Shown piece after piece: positions 21,871 through 34,242 of a stretch of DNA of 64,000 nt (position 1 is the first letter of the stretch; the number at the start of each line of letters is the position of its first letter). The stretch comes from Chenopodium formosanum (Eukaryota; Streptophyta; Magnoliopsida; Caryophyllales; Amaranthaceae), in NCBI GenBank assembly GCA_024500155.1, contig CM044877.1:34905001-34969000 (forward strand), in the 5' to 3' direction. The translations under genes were made by a program, and so were the position numbers. The notes under the pieces were generated by a model. That model made no database searches. It was not told the DNA's origin and was given only the letters and a program-made list of their open reading frames with translations.

Positions 21871-24421
21871 ATGGGTGATAGTATAGACTTAAGGTTTCAA
21901 TATTGGGGAATTGATGTGATTATTTTGGTTGAGGATGTTGATAAGGTTAATCTAATAGACCTAATTGTAGAGTATTGGGAAAAGGCAAAGGAAAACAATG
22001 TTGAAACTCCTCAAAACCCCACATTCTGTTATGTGTACAAATGAAGCATGTGAAACTTGAAAATGACAATGATTTGATGAAAATGTTTACAAACTTGCCA
22101 AAAAAAAAAGAGATATACATATAAGTTAGGGATGGATTAAAAGACACTAAAGTTGTAGCAGGTGCTATGTCTTTAATTAAAGGAAAGCATTAAATGAATG
22201 CATCTGAGGTTGGTAAGGAGCAAATGGTACAACCTGAAGCTCTCATGCCTTTATTATTTAAACCTCAAAAGAAACTTACACCTATGAAGAGAAAAAATAG
22301 AGAGGTCGTAGTAGAAGCAGAAGTTGTCAGTAAGGGAGAATTTGATAATCATTTGAGTGAATTGGGCAAGAAACATAATCAGGTTCAACCTGAAGTGCTT
22401 ACTTATGATCCTAAGGAAACATGGATTGAAAGGGAGCATAGATTGGAAGAAGAGGGTGTTAGTGCAGGTAGAGCTAAAGGGAGGGAAAGGGGGAGAGGGA
22501 GGAGGAGGAATACTGTTAGAGGGAGGGGCAGTTTGAGAGGGAGAGGCGGTGTGAGTGTGAGAGGTAGTGTGAGAGGGAGAGGGAGAGGGAGAGAAAAAGC
22601 AACTGGGAGAGAGAGGGGCAGAGGGAGAGGGAATTAATTAGAGTATTGGTTCAATATTTCCCCAACCCCTTACGAAGGTGAACAAACTGAGCAACCTGTT
22701 GCATCCCAAGACCCAGATCCTCAATACACATCCCTTGATGACTTTATCATACAAGATACACAACCTACCCCATCTTCCCAACACATTGTACCTCCTTTGC
22801 AAAATGTAGGAGTATTTGGTGTTAGTAATAACTCAGGGGTGAATGAATCTTTTAAGTCATCCAGAGTGTCAACTTATTTTCAAAGGAGGGTGCCTAGAAC
22901 TAGTGCCAGAAGAAAGGGTATTGTGATTAGTAGTAGTACTAGTGGTTGTGAGAGTGTTGTCAACACTGTGCATCAGTTGGATGAGGGAATTACTAGGGGT
23001 GGTACTGAGAATGTCAGACCTGAAGTTAGTTTAGGTGAAGGCACTATTGATACAACTTTGACAGCGTATTAAGCACATGATGATGATGATGATGACTGGT
23101 ACAGTCCAGATGAGCATCTTGAATATGGTGGTGAATATGAGGATAATGAGAGTTTAAGTGAAGAGGATAACCGGTCAAAGGATTAATATGGGCCTATGGT
23201 TGAGGATTCCTTTTATCCTTTTAAGGAAGCAGAATTTGACTGTGAGGAAGAGCAAGATAATTATTTGAGTAAGCTATATAATAATGGGGAAGTATACAAG
23301 GATGAGGGGTTTGGTAAAATAGTTTTGAAGGAATGGCAGCTCTTTGTTGACAAAAAACACCTCGGAGATGTTGTTAAAGATTACTTTATACATTGTGGGT
23401 TTTCAATTGTTGTTGATTATGCTAGCACCAAAAGATATGCAGCAAGATTCTCAGACATACACTGTAATTGGAGGCTACATGCATCAATTTTGCCAGACAA
23501 CACTACATGGGCAATCAAGAAGATTAGTAATGCAGAACATACATGCCAAGGACTTGAGATGAGGAATCCAATGGTGAATGTGAGGTGGGCCAGAAAAATG
23601 TTGATGGGTCATATTAGGGCTAACAATGACATCCCAGCCAAGTCCCTAAATGAGTTGTTGTGGAAGAGATTTGGTGTTGACATGGCATAGATCACATTAT
23701 ATAGAGTAACGTCAAAAGCTTTAAAAGAAATACATGGTGGTCATGATGAGTCATACAAACACTTGCCAATGTATTGTGATGTTATTAGAGGAACCAACCC
23801 AAACTCTTTTTCTCATGTTGTTTGAACTAGACCTGAACCTAAGAGGCCTCTACAGTTCAACAACATTTTCATTGCTTTCCAAGCTGCATTAGATGGGTTG
23901 AAAGCAGGTTGCAGAAGCTTGAATGGAGTAAATGGGGCCCACCTTAAGCGCAATTATGGTGGTGTGTTACTTTCTGCAGTAGCCATGGATGAAAATAATG
24001 AGATATTTCTAGTTTCATGGGAAATTGTGGGTCAGAGAATGCTGATAGCTAAAAATTCTTCCTTTGGCATTTGAAGAATGCTCTACAAGATTCTGGAAGG
24101 GGAGATGGATGGTACACACTTTTTAACAGACAAAAGGTGACATAAATTCTTTATTTTCATTGCTTTTCTTTTTTATTATGATACTAATAACTTTACTTCA
24201 TTTATGTGTTTAGGGTGCTGATCCAGCCTTGTTTGAAATTTGGCCAAAGGTGGGTAGGAGATACTGCTGCAAGCATCTAGTCAAAATTTCAAGGGCCAAT
24301 TTCTTGGCTTGGTAATGTTCCAACTTTTCTAGAATGTTGTTGGGGCATACAACCCATTTACTTTCAAGAAAGCTATGACAACTTTACAAAAGACTAATCC
24401 TTTGGCATTGGTGTGGCTTGC
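21871..24421 (+). pseudogene. MuDR-type transposase of a Mutator-like element (3' truncated)
   Basis: ATG at 21871 opens a PB1-like N-terminal region (YWGIDVIILVEDVDKVNLID). After a frameshift near 22045, one frame carries nearly everything, broken by stops. A Gly/Arg-rich low-complexity tract lies at 22460-22635 and an acidic linker at 23070-23190. The MuDR DNA-binding domain (23196-23690) has DYFIHCGFSIVVDYASTKRY and the start of a transposase domain follows (23840-24421). In GVNGAHLK, Asn replaces the conserved catalytic Asp. An intron fits about 24137-24213 (GTGACA...TTTAG), after which ALFEIWPKVGRRYCCKHL matches the family. Element C cuts it off at 24421. Confidence 0.8.
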
Positions 24422-25659
24422 TGATGTGTGTCATTTATGGCACTCATATGATTCTTTTTAGGGTGAATTCCATGTTATTCTATAGATCTTTTACTTAGCT
24501 TTTCCTTGATTTTACTGTTTATTTCTTTTAGTTTGCATTTTCTTAGTTAGATTTCTTTCTTTATGCATTTCTTAGTTTATTTTGTTTTTTTCTCTTTTAT
24601 TTGCTTGTTTTCCTTTAATTTTCAAGTTAAGGCCGTTATCCAAGTTTCCCGAGGCCTCTTCCCAAGTTCGGCATTGATTAGGATGTCTAGTGTTCTCCAT
24701 TTGAAGCTCAAGCATGGAGAAGTGGAAGTTCCTAAGATCCTTGAGGTGTGATTTCAAGTCGTGGGGGCATGATTTCTAGTCTTGAACTCGCAAGCATGGA
24801 GTTTAGAAACTGCAAGGTCCCGTGTTTATCAAGAGCATTATGTGGAATGCACGAGGAGCATCAGAATGATAGGGAAGAGGGCTCCCCTGGTTGATGATTG
24901 AAGATTGATGATTCTAAGTGTTTTCTCCATTTAATTGAATCAAGTTTGTAAGGATTTCTTTACTTTAATGCAATCTTAGTTTTGATCTCAATTTCTTTGT
25001 CAATTGTTCAAGTTTTGATTTTTAAATTGGCATATTTTTTATTAATATGATGATGATGAATTTGTTTCTTAGTTTAGTTTTTATGATGATTTCAATGAAT
25101 AGTGAGTAGTTTTAGTGCTAGGGAAATGGTGAAGCATATATGAGTAACTGATTTATGCTAATTGGGGGAAATTGATTGAGTTGATGTTGTGATTAAATTG
25201 GTTCATTGATTATGTGCATGTGTGTGTTTAATTTATGAGTGATCACCCTATTTTCTCACACTATATTGCATTGTAGGTCCACATTGATACGGAAAATTGA
25301 TTTGTGGCTTACATTTGTCGATTGAGTAGGTTTGCAAGTTTCCTAGCTAAGAGTCTCTTGTTGTTGGTGCTAGTTTGACCTCTAGGAGATTAGCCTACCA
25401 TATTCTCTTGATTGCTTAATCGATTTTCCCTCGCAACACTCGACTTAGTCATCTCTAATCCCAATTAGTTGAATCAATTACGAGTTTATGTGGATCTATA
25501 CCCTAGTGCTTTATAAATTTGGTTTCATTTAGATTGTTTGACTGGTAGAATAGACACACCTCACTTCATTGCTTCGAAATAGCTTATGTTTGACATTAGC
25601 ATTCACCTCCCATTCCTAGTGGTTCGACCCTCGACTTACTCTATGCTATGTATAGGGGT
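24422..25659 (+). repeat. Element C 5' LTR
   Basis: Starts TGATGTGTGTCATTTATGGC and cuts into the Mutator-like transposase. Compared with the 3' LTR and with element D it lacks the GC-rich palindrome array and TATA segment: after GGGCTCCCCTGG (about 24890) the sequence jumps to later LTR sequence. The U5 end is also shortened before the primer-binding site. The element therefore lacks a normal 5' promoter. Confidence 0.75.
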
Positions 25660-25661
25660 GT

Positions 25662-25680
25662 AGGCGCCGTTGCCGGAGAA
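25662..25680 (+). other. Primer-binding site of element C (tRNA-Asp type)
   Basis: AGGCGCCGTTGCCGGAGAA, a slightly mutated form of the TGGCGCCGTTGCCGGGGA site complementary to tRNA-Asp. Intact copies exist in elements D (55428-55446) and F (45029-45047). Confidence 0.8.
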
Positions 25681-25815
25681 TGGCGTAGATTATTTCTATT
25701 GTTGTTTAGTCTATTTCATTTAATATCAAAAATACAAAGAGATTTTTCTCTTTAGGCTACATAAGAGATTTTTCTCTTTAAACTACATTTGTAGCCGTGC
25801 TACTAATAATTTTTT

Positions 25816-27150
25816 TTGAGATTGAATGTGCAAGAGAACATGGGAGAAGCTCAAAGAGTTACATTGAAGGAGGTTGGTACTCCAGGTGCATACAAGTATG
25901 AGAGCGGGACTGCTCCATTGTTGATTCCGGATAGCGATTTTGAAATCAAGCCGGCAATGATTACTTTGATCGAGAGGCGACAATATAGTGGTGCATCTAA
26001 TGAAAGTCCTCTCAATTACCTTAAGGAATTCGAGAAATATTGTAACACTATTACAGTGAGTGGGGCTGAACAAGAGTTTATAAGGCTCAAATTGTTCCCT
26101 TTTTCCCTCATAGGGCGAGTTTTGGAATGGTTGGACAAGGAGGTCAAGCCGAATTCTTTCAGAACATGGGACCATGTTACCAAAGGATTCTTATCCCGTT
26201 TCTACCCTCAAAAGAAAACGACGGAAGCTAGAACTTTGATCCAAAATTTGAAGCAAAAGCCTAACGAAAATCTCTATGAAGCATAGGAGAGGTACAAAGA
26301 GTATCAAAGAGAGTGCCCTCACCACGAAATTCCAACTTACCAAACAATTCAAATTTTCTATTGTGGTTTGAGTCCTCAAGGTACGTCGAGTTTAGATGCC
26401 AGAGCCGGAGGCCCAATCATGAACAAGACGGTGGAAGAGGTTGTTGATGTGATAGATGATGTAGCGAGGAACTACATGAGTTGGCAAGAGTTTGAGGAAG
26501 AGTCAACAAACGAGTGTGCCTCAGTTGATCAAGTCAATGCCATCTAAAAATTGTCTACTCTACTTTTGGACTTAGGGAAGGAGGTGGCTTCTATCAAAGC
26601 TAAGCTTGAAAATTCATCTTCACAAGAACAAGATCTTCCCTCCCAATTTAAGGGGAGAGGTACATCCTCTTACTCTAACCCTCTTTTCGCTTCTTGTTGC
26701 ATGATTAGAGAATGTTTGGTTTGTGATTTAAGCGGAAGAAATGATCATGATGCTTCTAATTGTCCAAATGTTCCTTGTGATGGATGGGATGAATACAATG
26801 AAAATGAAAATTTGCATGTGAATTATGTTGGTAATAGTGATTTTGGATCTAGAGTTAACGTTTAAAAAAATGTTAGAAATAGGAACTATCACAACCATGC
26901 GAGCTACGATAATTATAACCAAAATAGTGGTTATAGGTACCAAGTAACCCAAGGTTTTGTGGTAACCATAACAACTTTGGTTGTAATAATCAAAGCTACG
27001 ACAAAGAATAAGGGGATCATAACTAAGGTTACGGTAATCATAGTAAAAATTTCGGCCAAAATCTTGGTAAGGGTAATTGGAGTAACCAAAGTAGAGGAAA
27101 TTTTCAAAATAATGCGCAAAGGGGTTCCTCACCCAAATGTACTCCAATAA
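25816..27150 (+). pseudogene. gag: Element C gag
   Basis: An Athila-like gag. The N-terminal region is followed by a Retrotrans_gag domain (EFIRLKLFPFSLIGRVLEWL and TKGFLSRFYPQKKT) that is stopped at 26284. The same frame continues to a zinc-knuckle-like CLVCDLSGRNDHDASNC at 26713-26763, which has a wider C-to-H spacing than the C-x2-C-x4-H-x4-C of element D. The Asn/Tyr/Gly-rich region beyond 26870 is frameshifted. Multiple stops make it non-functional. Confidence 0.75.
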
Positions 27151-27332
27151 CTCAATGCCAAAGTGATGATTCCTATTATTAACAATTTCAATTTATGAGT
27201 AGGCTAGAGAATTTCATGGTAGATCAAGCCAAGAAGTTTGACGATTACATATCATCTAGTGGCAAAATGTTTTATGGCCTATTAACTCATGGAAAGATGC
27301 TTGAGAATTAAATCATTCAACTAGCTAAACCT

Positions 27333-28579
27333 TTGAAAGATTGTGCTAGCCCATCTACTTTACCCTCGCAAGAAATTGATCCTAAGGAACCGGTTTGTTC
27401 TATAACCACTAGGAGTTGTAAGGTCCTTGAAGAGAGTGATACAAGCGAAGAGAATAAGCATGAGGAGTCTTGCAAGATGAGTGAGAAATCTAATGAAGAG
27501 CCAAAGGAGAAAGTAAAGAAGAAAGATAAGGTTTACAAGCCCAAATTTCCACACCCCAAAAATTTCAATAGGCACAAATTGGATGAGCAATTTGGACAAT
27601 TCATTGAGACGCTTAAGAAAATTCATCTTTTTATTCCTTTCACCGAAGTCTTGGAACAAATGCCAAACCATGATAGGTTTCTTAGGGAAATTTTGAGCGG
27701 TAAAAGGGATTGCAATATGGTGGAACCGGTGAATTTGGGGGAGTGTTATAGTGCTTTTATCCATAATGACTAACCCCAAAAGTTGAAAGACCCCGGGAAT
27801 TTCTCCATCCCTTGCAAAATCAAAGGAAAATTGTTCCAAAATGCCCTTTGTGATCTCGGGGCTAGCGTGAGTATCATGCCTTATTTCGTCTTCAATTAGC
27901 CGATAGATCCATCATGTTCCTAAAAGGAAGAGTTGAGGATGTTCCCCTTAAGATAGGAGAATTTGCTATTCCCGTTGATTTCATTGTGCTAGAGATTGCG
28001 GAAGATGACCACATTCCTATCATCTTAGGGAGACCTTTCTTTGCCACTCCGGGAGCTTTGATTGATGTTAAGGAAGGTCGTATTACTTAGACAGTTGGTA
28101 ACAATAAGGAAAGTTTCAAGCTAAAATCGATGCATGAGTCTTTGTCTTTTGTGAAAGGAATCATGTGTGTTAATTCCCCTCACTCTATTGATAATGTATG
28201 CATGATTGATACTTCAACTAACGATATTCTTGAGATTTGTGATGATGTTCTTTTGATTTTTGATTGCAAGAAGGTTAGTGAAGAGAAAAAGGAGTTTCCC
28301 AAGCTCAAAGACGAGGAGGAGATTAACATTCCTCATTGGATTGAGCTCTACCCTCAAGAGGAGGACGATGATCCTAAGAGTGTTGATGGTGTGAAACCAT
28401 CTACAAAGAGGAACAAGGCAAAGAAAAAAGCACGAGCTTCTAGGAAAAAGAGAAAGAGAATGAGGTTATGGAAACAGAAGCTTGGTTTTGAAGAATCATC
28501 GAATGAAGTCTCATCAAGTAACAACGAGAAGTTGCTAGAAATTGAAGAGAAATTTGCTCCTCCCGTTACCTTGGACTAG
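27333..28579 (+). pseudogene. Element C gag end, retropepsin and basic C-terminal ORF
   Basis: The first frame (27333-27773) holds the gag-protease linker with a Glu/Lys-rich segment. Around 27850 the aspartic protease motif DLGASVSIMP is present; after a deletion and frameshift the flap and ILGRPFFAT segment follow (about 28020). The last frame, 28130-28579, is acidic and then has a strongly basic run (KRNKAKKKARASRKKRKRMR) before ending at 28579. Where RT should begin there is only this basic ORF, also present in element D at 50286-50806. The run could act as a nuclear-localisation or nucleic-acid-binding tail; that is a guess. Confidence 0.65.
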
Positions 28580-28644
28580 GTGGTGTTCTTTGACCCTCCA
28601 TGATTTAGAGGAAGGGTCGAGCTTAGGACCTTAAGCAAGCACTT

Positions 28645-28661
28645 CCCGGGAGGCAACCCGG
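28645..28661 (+). other. Conserved GGGAGGCAACCC motif after the protease/basic ORF
   Basis: CCCGGGAGGCAACCCGG follows the coding part. A related GCAGGAGGCAACCCG follows integrase in element H (63623-63637), and a degraded form lies in D (50278-50296). The motif can fold as a short GGG/CCC hairpin. It marks the 3' boundary of the pol region in Athila-like elements; its function is unknown to me. Confidence 0.5.
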
Positions 28662-29931
28662 AGATTTCTAACCTTTTCTTTTGATTTCTATTTTTCTTAA
28701 TTTTCTTTCTTTTATTTTCTTTCACTTGTTTTTATTGTGGATTTATAGGTTGAATTCTTGGAGTTGGATAAAATCAAGTGGGAACGAGCAATGGAATGGT
28801 GTTTCGCGGTTTTGGATGTGTTTTTGTTCAATTTTATTGAAATTTTGAGGTAAAAGGGGTAAGAATTGTTAGAAAGGTAAGTTAGGAAATTTGTGCTTAA
28901 GTTTGAGGAAATTGGAACTTGGAACTTGGTGAGTTCATCGTGGTGCTACCATTATTTGGGGTGTTGAACCCACATTTTTCACATTTAGAAACTGATCGTT
29001 ATGATGGGGTCAAAAATCCCTGAATGATAGTTATCGATGTACCCACGCATGAACGCACCAAGGAGAAAGGCAAGAGGAGCAGCAACTGGCGCAGGCGCGC
29101 CAAGCCCGTGTGCGGGCGCGCGCGACACTATTGCGGGCGCGCTGCCAGGATGCGAGGCTGTGCACCCCCCTAGCCGTGCCTTTTTCTTTCTTTTACCTCA
29201 TTTTTCCTTCACCCCTCATTTCTCACGAACACATACCCGTTCACCCTCATTAAATTTTCACTCAAATTCCTCCAAATTTCCATCACCATTCATCAAATCC
29301 TCTTGTAATTCTTCTATTTTAAACAAATACATATTACATTTCACCCATAACAACCACCAATCTCTCTCCTCCATTGTTGAAGCTTATTTGGGGTTTTTCG
29401 TGTGGGAGGAAATTGGTGGCTAAAGATTGCTCTAACTTGCTTCTTGTATGGTATAATCATCTACTCTTACTCTTAATTGTTTTATTATACCATATAATCG
29501 CATATTTTGGTTATTTAAGGGGAATGAATAGTAGTAATATGTATTTTTATGGTTTTGATGTTTGAAATTGGATTTTGGTTGGTTATTTGTGATGTTTAAT
29601 GATTGTTTATTGCTTACATTGTGTTGTTTGTTGTTTGTGTAGCTTGATTGATCATTATTGTTGAGAATTGTTGTGGTCGAATTTTTGGTAGTGATGCTTC
29701 GTTAATAATGTTGAGCCTTGGTTCTTGATTTCTTTGTGCTTGGTATATGGTTTGAATGCATTTGGTGGTTTGAATTGGTGGTAATTGTGTGCATTTGGGA
29801 TTGCTCAAATTTGGTAGTTAGTTGTTGCTTGTCGGTTTTGGTTAAGGAGTTCGATTGAAGCATTCAAGATTGTTGGTTCGAGTTTCTTTGGGTGATTGTG
29901 GTGTTTTGAGTTGCTATCTTTGAAAATTATC
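28662..29931 (+). promoter_or_regulatory. Leader between protease region and env-like ORF, with GGCGCGCC palindromes
   Basis: About 1.3 kb without clear coding. A GC-rich cluster at 29088-29145 holds GGCGCAGGCGCGCC and GCGGGCGCGC copies. It is followed by pyrimidine-rich, CACCAATCTCTC-containing, leader-like sequence and a possible splice donor near 29450. A 128-codon frame across it (29037-29423) is open in the same register as a 172-codon frame in D (49457-49975), but composition suggests a leader rather than a protein. An internal promoter for the downstream ORF is possible. Confidence 0.4.
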
Positions 29932-31735
29932 ATGTCTAAACACATCAAAAACCTTTTCAAGAAATGAAAAACCAGTGAAGAACCAGCTCCTTCTCCCTCT
30001 ACCTCACAACAACGTCAACCTACCCCTATCCCCAAACTTAGAATTATCGACCCAATCTAGAAAGCTAGACACTCCAAGCTCAAAGCAAACCGTTCCCTCA
30101 AGCCTTCCCGTCACTACTATCAAGTGGACATGATTAAATTTGGGATTCATGAGAATTTGAGGAAATTTCTCAACAACCTTCGCATGGGATCTTTTTTGAG
30201 CCGGTGCATCCGTACATATGTTCAACAAACTTTAGATTTCTTGGTCGCGGTTGATCTTGTGGTGGTCTAGGGTGATATCTACCGTGTCCAGGTTCAACTC
30301 TTTAACATTCAATTTGATTAATCTTTAGAAGAGTTTAATGCGGCTCTAGACTTTGATCCAAATTCTGATATTTTGGATCCCAAGCTCTTCTTCGATAATG
30401 AATATGATCAGACTTCATGGTGGGACGATATTTCTGGTTGTGGTGACTTTGTGACCCGCTATGCCAAGATTAGTAAGGCATACCAACCATGTCTCCGGGT
30501 TCTCTATAAGATATTGGGATATTCGGTGTTCCCGAAGCAAGAATTTGGGAAAGATAAGCCAGTTGGAACTTCAGATTTTATGGGTGGCTACTCGTGGGGA
30601 GTACCGGGGTCTCCTAAACTTGGGGTACACTTTTGCTAGATATTGCCAAGGGTTGCAGGATAGGGATTCCGTCGAGATCCCTTGTGGGAGCATGGTCACA
30701 AGGATAGCGACCAACCTTGAGCTAGGGCATTATTTTCCATCTTGCACTCCGGTGGGGGATGTTGATTCTCTTTACCTCGACGTCAAGAAATTGAAGCAAA
30801 TCCATTTCTTGGCAAAGAATGATGACGACGAGGTATTTGATTAGCTAAGGGACAATTAGCATTGGTGCTATCTCCCTAACCCTTCCTTTACTTCTCTCAA
30901 CCCAGAGAATGTAGTAAACATTTGGCATGTCCCCATAAGTCACTGCCCACCCTGCTATGATGATGATGAGGATATGGGTGAAGAAGAAGAAGAAGAAGAA
31001 GAAGAAGAAGAAGAAGAAGAAGAAGAAGAGCCGCAACATCAACAACAACGATAACAATAAAAACAACAACAACAACATTAAGAGCAACATCATCAATATG
31101 CCAACTCCGACTTGGATTCCCTTAGTGCTCAAATGAAGGTGCAAATCCGGTTGGAGGGCATGTATGAGAGGGATTTCGGAGATGCAACAAGGTATGTTTC
31201 TCCAACAACAACAATTGTATGATGCGAGTGTTAACCGGGGAGAAATCACTCCCCCGGTTAACTACCCTTTCTTTCCACCCCAATATGTTCCTATACCATC
31301 TTTTGGGGGTGATGGGGTACCTACATACCCATATTGGCAAGGACCCCTAGGGTCCAACACCGAGACTCGCTCATTCCCCGATGAACACGGTAACTACGAT
31401 TACCGTGTTCCCGATGGGAGTGACTATAGGGGTGATTCTAACTACCCCTATGTAATTCCCGATCACCCACTACCGCTCTCTTTGCCCGAGAATTCACTCC
31501 CCTTGCCCCTTGGTAACAAGATAACTTTAAGGGGAATTATGGTTGGCCACCCGGTTACACCAGGGGATGGGATCCTCATGGTCTCCCATTCGGGTTTTCC
31601 TATGATGGGGATAAAATTGATGGCTCCGGGCCGAGTGGTAATGGTTGCTAGTTCCCTCATTTTTGTGCTATGTGCCTCCATCCCTTGTTTTATGTGTGCT
31701 TGCTTTGTATTGTTGGGATGTTGAGATGTATCTTT
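29932..31735 (+). pseudogene. Env-like / Athila ORF-type protein, decayed
   Basis: ATG at 29932 gives MSKHIKNLFKK and an early stop. Further stops and one frameshift near 30545 follow. Recognisable blocks include LRKFLNNLRMGSF, FNAALDFDPNSDILDPKLFF, RVLYKILGYSVFPKQEFGK and LGHYFPSCTPVGDVDSLYLD. This resembles the protein found 3' of pol in plant Athila/Tat elements (Athila ORF or putative plant transposon protein type). A poly-Glu run (30979-31030, GAA repeats) and Gln-rich codons follow. Membrane or entry function is not supported by visible features. D carries the homologue at 48164-49092. Confidence 0.55.
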
Positions 31736-31739
31736 TTTT

Positions 31740-34242
31740 AACTTGGGGGAACTTTTCCTTTTCTTAGAGGTTTTGTCTCGGTGGCCAATTTGTTGTTGAA
31801 GCTTACCTTGCTTCTCTTGATTCTTTGCATGATGATCTCATTCTTTATTCTACTTTGATGATGTTGGCTCATTATTCTTGTTGTTGTTGTTGTTGTTGTG
31901 ATGATGATGTGTATTTGCTCCCTTGAATCCAAACCCTTAAAATCCAAATCCCATGAATCCAAAACCCTTGAAATCCAAATTTTGTAGTTTTAATTTTTTG
32001 TTGGTTAGTTGGTTCTTTAGTTTTTATTTTCTTATATTTTGCTTTTTTGATAGTTTAGTTTTACTTATTTTCGTTTTTTTTTTCTTTTGTTTTGTTTTGA
32101 AGTTACTAACTGTTTTCTTTGTTCAAAGTTCTCTTTTCCATTTTTGTTCTCACATGGCTTTGATGATGATGCTTTGTTTCTTAGAGCTTCACGAAGTGGA
32201 TGATTCTTCACCTTACTATTTTAGCATTGCTTGGAAGCCGGTGAGATCTTTCTTATTTTTCTTTATTCTCTTTTATTTTCTTGGATGCATACTTTAGGAT
32301 TAGTTTTAGGAAAAGTTTAATGGTTCGAGGATGGATGCTTTTAACAGCTAGAGTGTTTGGGATCATTGGCGATGTTGTCATTTGATCACTTGTTTGTCGA
32401 TTGGGAATTACATGTTCTACTTGCATATTCGTTCCATTCTTTATTTTCCTTCGTTTCCTTTATCTATGTTTTTCTTTTCTCTTTTCTTATCTTTTATTTT
32501 TCTTTTTTTGTGTTTGGGTTTTTGTATGTTTTGATGCTTTATTTGTCACCTTTTTGTTTTTCCTTTTGAATTGGACTATGTACAACCGATTTTTGCTTTT
32601 GAATGAATATCTTTCTAAATGTTATGGGTATGCACGGTTTGAGAATATGCTTGGTTGACTCTAGGATAGGTGTATGCTAAGGTAGCATGTTCTAGAACTA
32701 GGAGGATCATGAAACCGGATTCTACTTGTTTGTGGCATGTTTGTAGTTGCTTCCAATGGTCGATTTGACACCTATAGTGAGTTTGCTACATCCATGTGAG
32801 GTTCATCATTTTTCTAGCCTTCTACATATCTTGCTTGAGTGGCATGGATCCTTGACTATTGCAGACCTAATCTTGAATCTTGACTCATAATTCTCAACCA
32901 CGAGACCGAACCATCTAGGGAGGACAAAGGCATCTTTTCGGGGTGGTAATTTTTCTTTTTCTAGGTTTAATCTTCTTTATTTTAGTTCTTTGGGTTTACA
33001 TTTGCCCTCTTGATAAACATGTTAGAATTTTGAGCCTTTTGTTTCTTTTTGTTTTTATGAAGCAAATGGTCATGTTTTTGGAGTTTGTGGTTTATAAGTA
33101 TGGACATTGGTTCCTTTTATAAGCAAGCTTGTGTTTTGTAAATATTTTGTGAATAATGGCAAATGTATGTAGAAAAATCCGTCCAAAGTTAAAAAAGGCA
33201 AGGACATAATAAATGCAAAGTTTTAAAAGCCGTCCAAAGTTAAAAAAAAAAAAAGGAAAGGACAATTGCTTTGAATTTATGCATAAAAAAAGAAAAAAAA
33301 AGTTGAAAAATGAGAAAAATCGAAAATATTTTGAAGTGATTCTTTTCCCCTTTTCAAGCATTGAGGACAATGTTTCCTTTAATCTTGGGAGAGCAGCATT
33401 TACGCTTTTTGTTAATAAGATTGTAATTATGGCTTTGAATAAGCTTGGGGGAGTTAGTTTGTTTTAGTTTGGTGACTACTTGATTGTGATTCCAAGAAAG
33501 GGCCCGTTCTTTGCTTCACTATTAGGGATACCACCAAATTTAAAAATTTTAGCCTACCCCTAACCCTTTTTTCCCTTAGGTTACAACCATGGGAAAGACC
33601 TTTTGACCTAGAGGTTGAGTCAAATTTCAAGGGAGGGAATTATGAGTTAAAGCCTAAAGAGAGGGGATGCATAGTCAAGAAGTCGTGTAGCCCAAAAGTG
33701 TTTCTTAGCTTTTTCGACTCCTTCGAGGAGCTATTGAGATGCTCATTAGAGAGAGATTTGAGACTATAGGGAGAACGCGGTAAGATTGAACGGGATGAAG
33801 GTGAATTGTGATAACTAGTTCTCTATGGTTAGCATACTCTATGTTTTAATCAACCTCAGATATCTTGAAACGTGCATACCCCAATTTGCTTAAGAAAGAT
33901 GTTTATTCATTTGAAATGTGATCATTTTGTAAAGTCCAATTCGTACTGGTTTCAATTTTGTTTTTCTTTCACTTTTCTTTTTGTGGTTTGCCTCATGTAT
34001 ATTGGTGGAAGGTTATAGGTTAAGCTCTTAGGAAACCTTTACGAGACCTCACTCATCCTCATAGGCGACTTTGGGGTTTAAAGGGCTTGTTATAGCTAAA
34101 AACAACCGTGATTCCTACGAAAGTGAGTCTTAGTGTATATTCTCGTCTTATGTCTTTCTTTTTCTTTTTGAATAAGTTTTTCATCCTTATTCTTTCTTGA
34201 TTTGTTTTGCTCGAAGACGAGCAAAAGTTTAGCTTGGGGGAA
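31740..34242 (+). other. Element C 3' non-coding region with three polypurine tracts
   Basis: T-rich sequence, about 2.5 kb, with no supported gene. ACTTGGGGGAA-type tracts occur at 31740-31753, 33441-33453 and 34231-34242. The last adjoins the 3' LTR and is the functional polypurine tract; directly upstream is the stem-loop TGCTCGAAGACGAGCA (34207-34222). Element F shows the same three-tract pattern and stem-loop. Confidence 0.6.

Noticed and set aside
22460..22635. Gly/Arg-rich segment as a separate RNA-binding gene
   Set aside because: It lies in frame within the MuDR-type transposase pseudogene and is a GGGAGAGGG simple repeat.
26728..27147. Minus-strand ORFs opposite element C gag
   Set aside because: They are shadows of the Asn/Tyr/Gly-rich gag region on the plus strand, without a recognisable domain.
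29037..29423. 128-codon ORF in the GC leader of element C, open in register with a D frame (49457-49975)
   Set aside because: Shared openness may follow from GC- and C-rich leader composition; sequence similarity at protein level is confined to the end, so it is kept as a leader, not a gene.
31953..32658. Hydrophobic ORFs in the T-rich 3' region of element C
   Set aside because: Phe/Leu-rich frames come from T-rich DNA; the comparable region of element F shows no equivalent conserved ORF.
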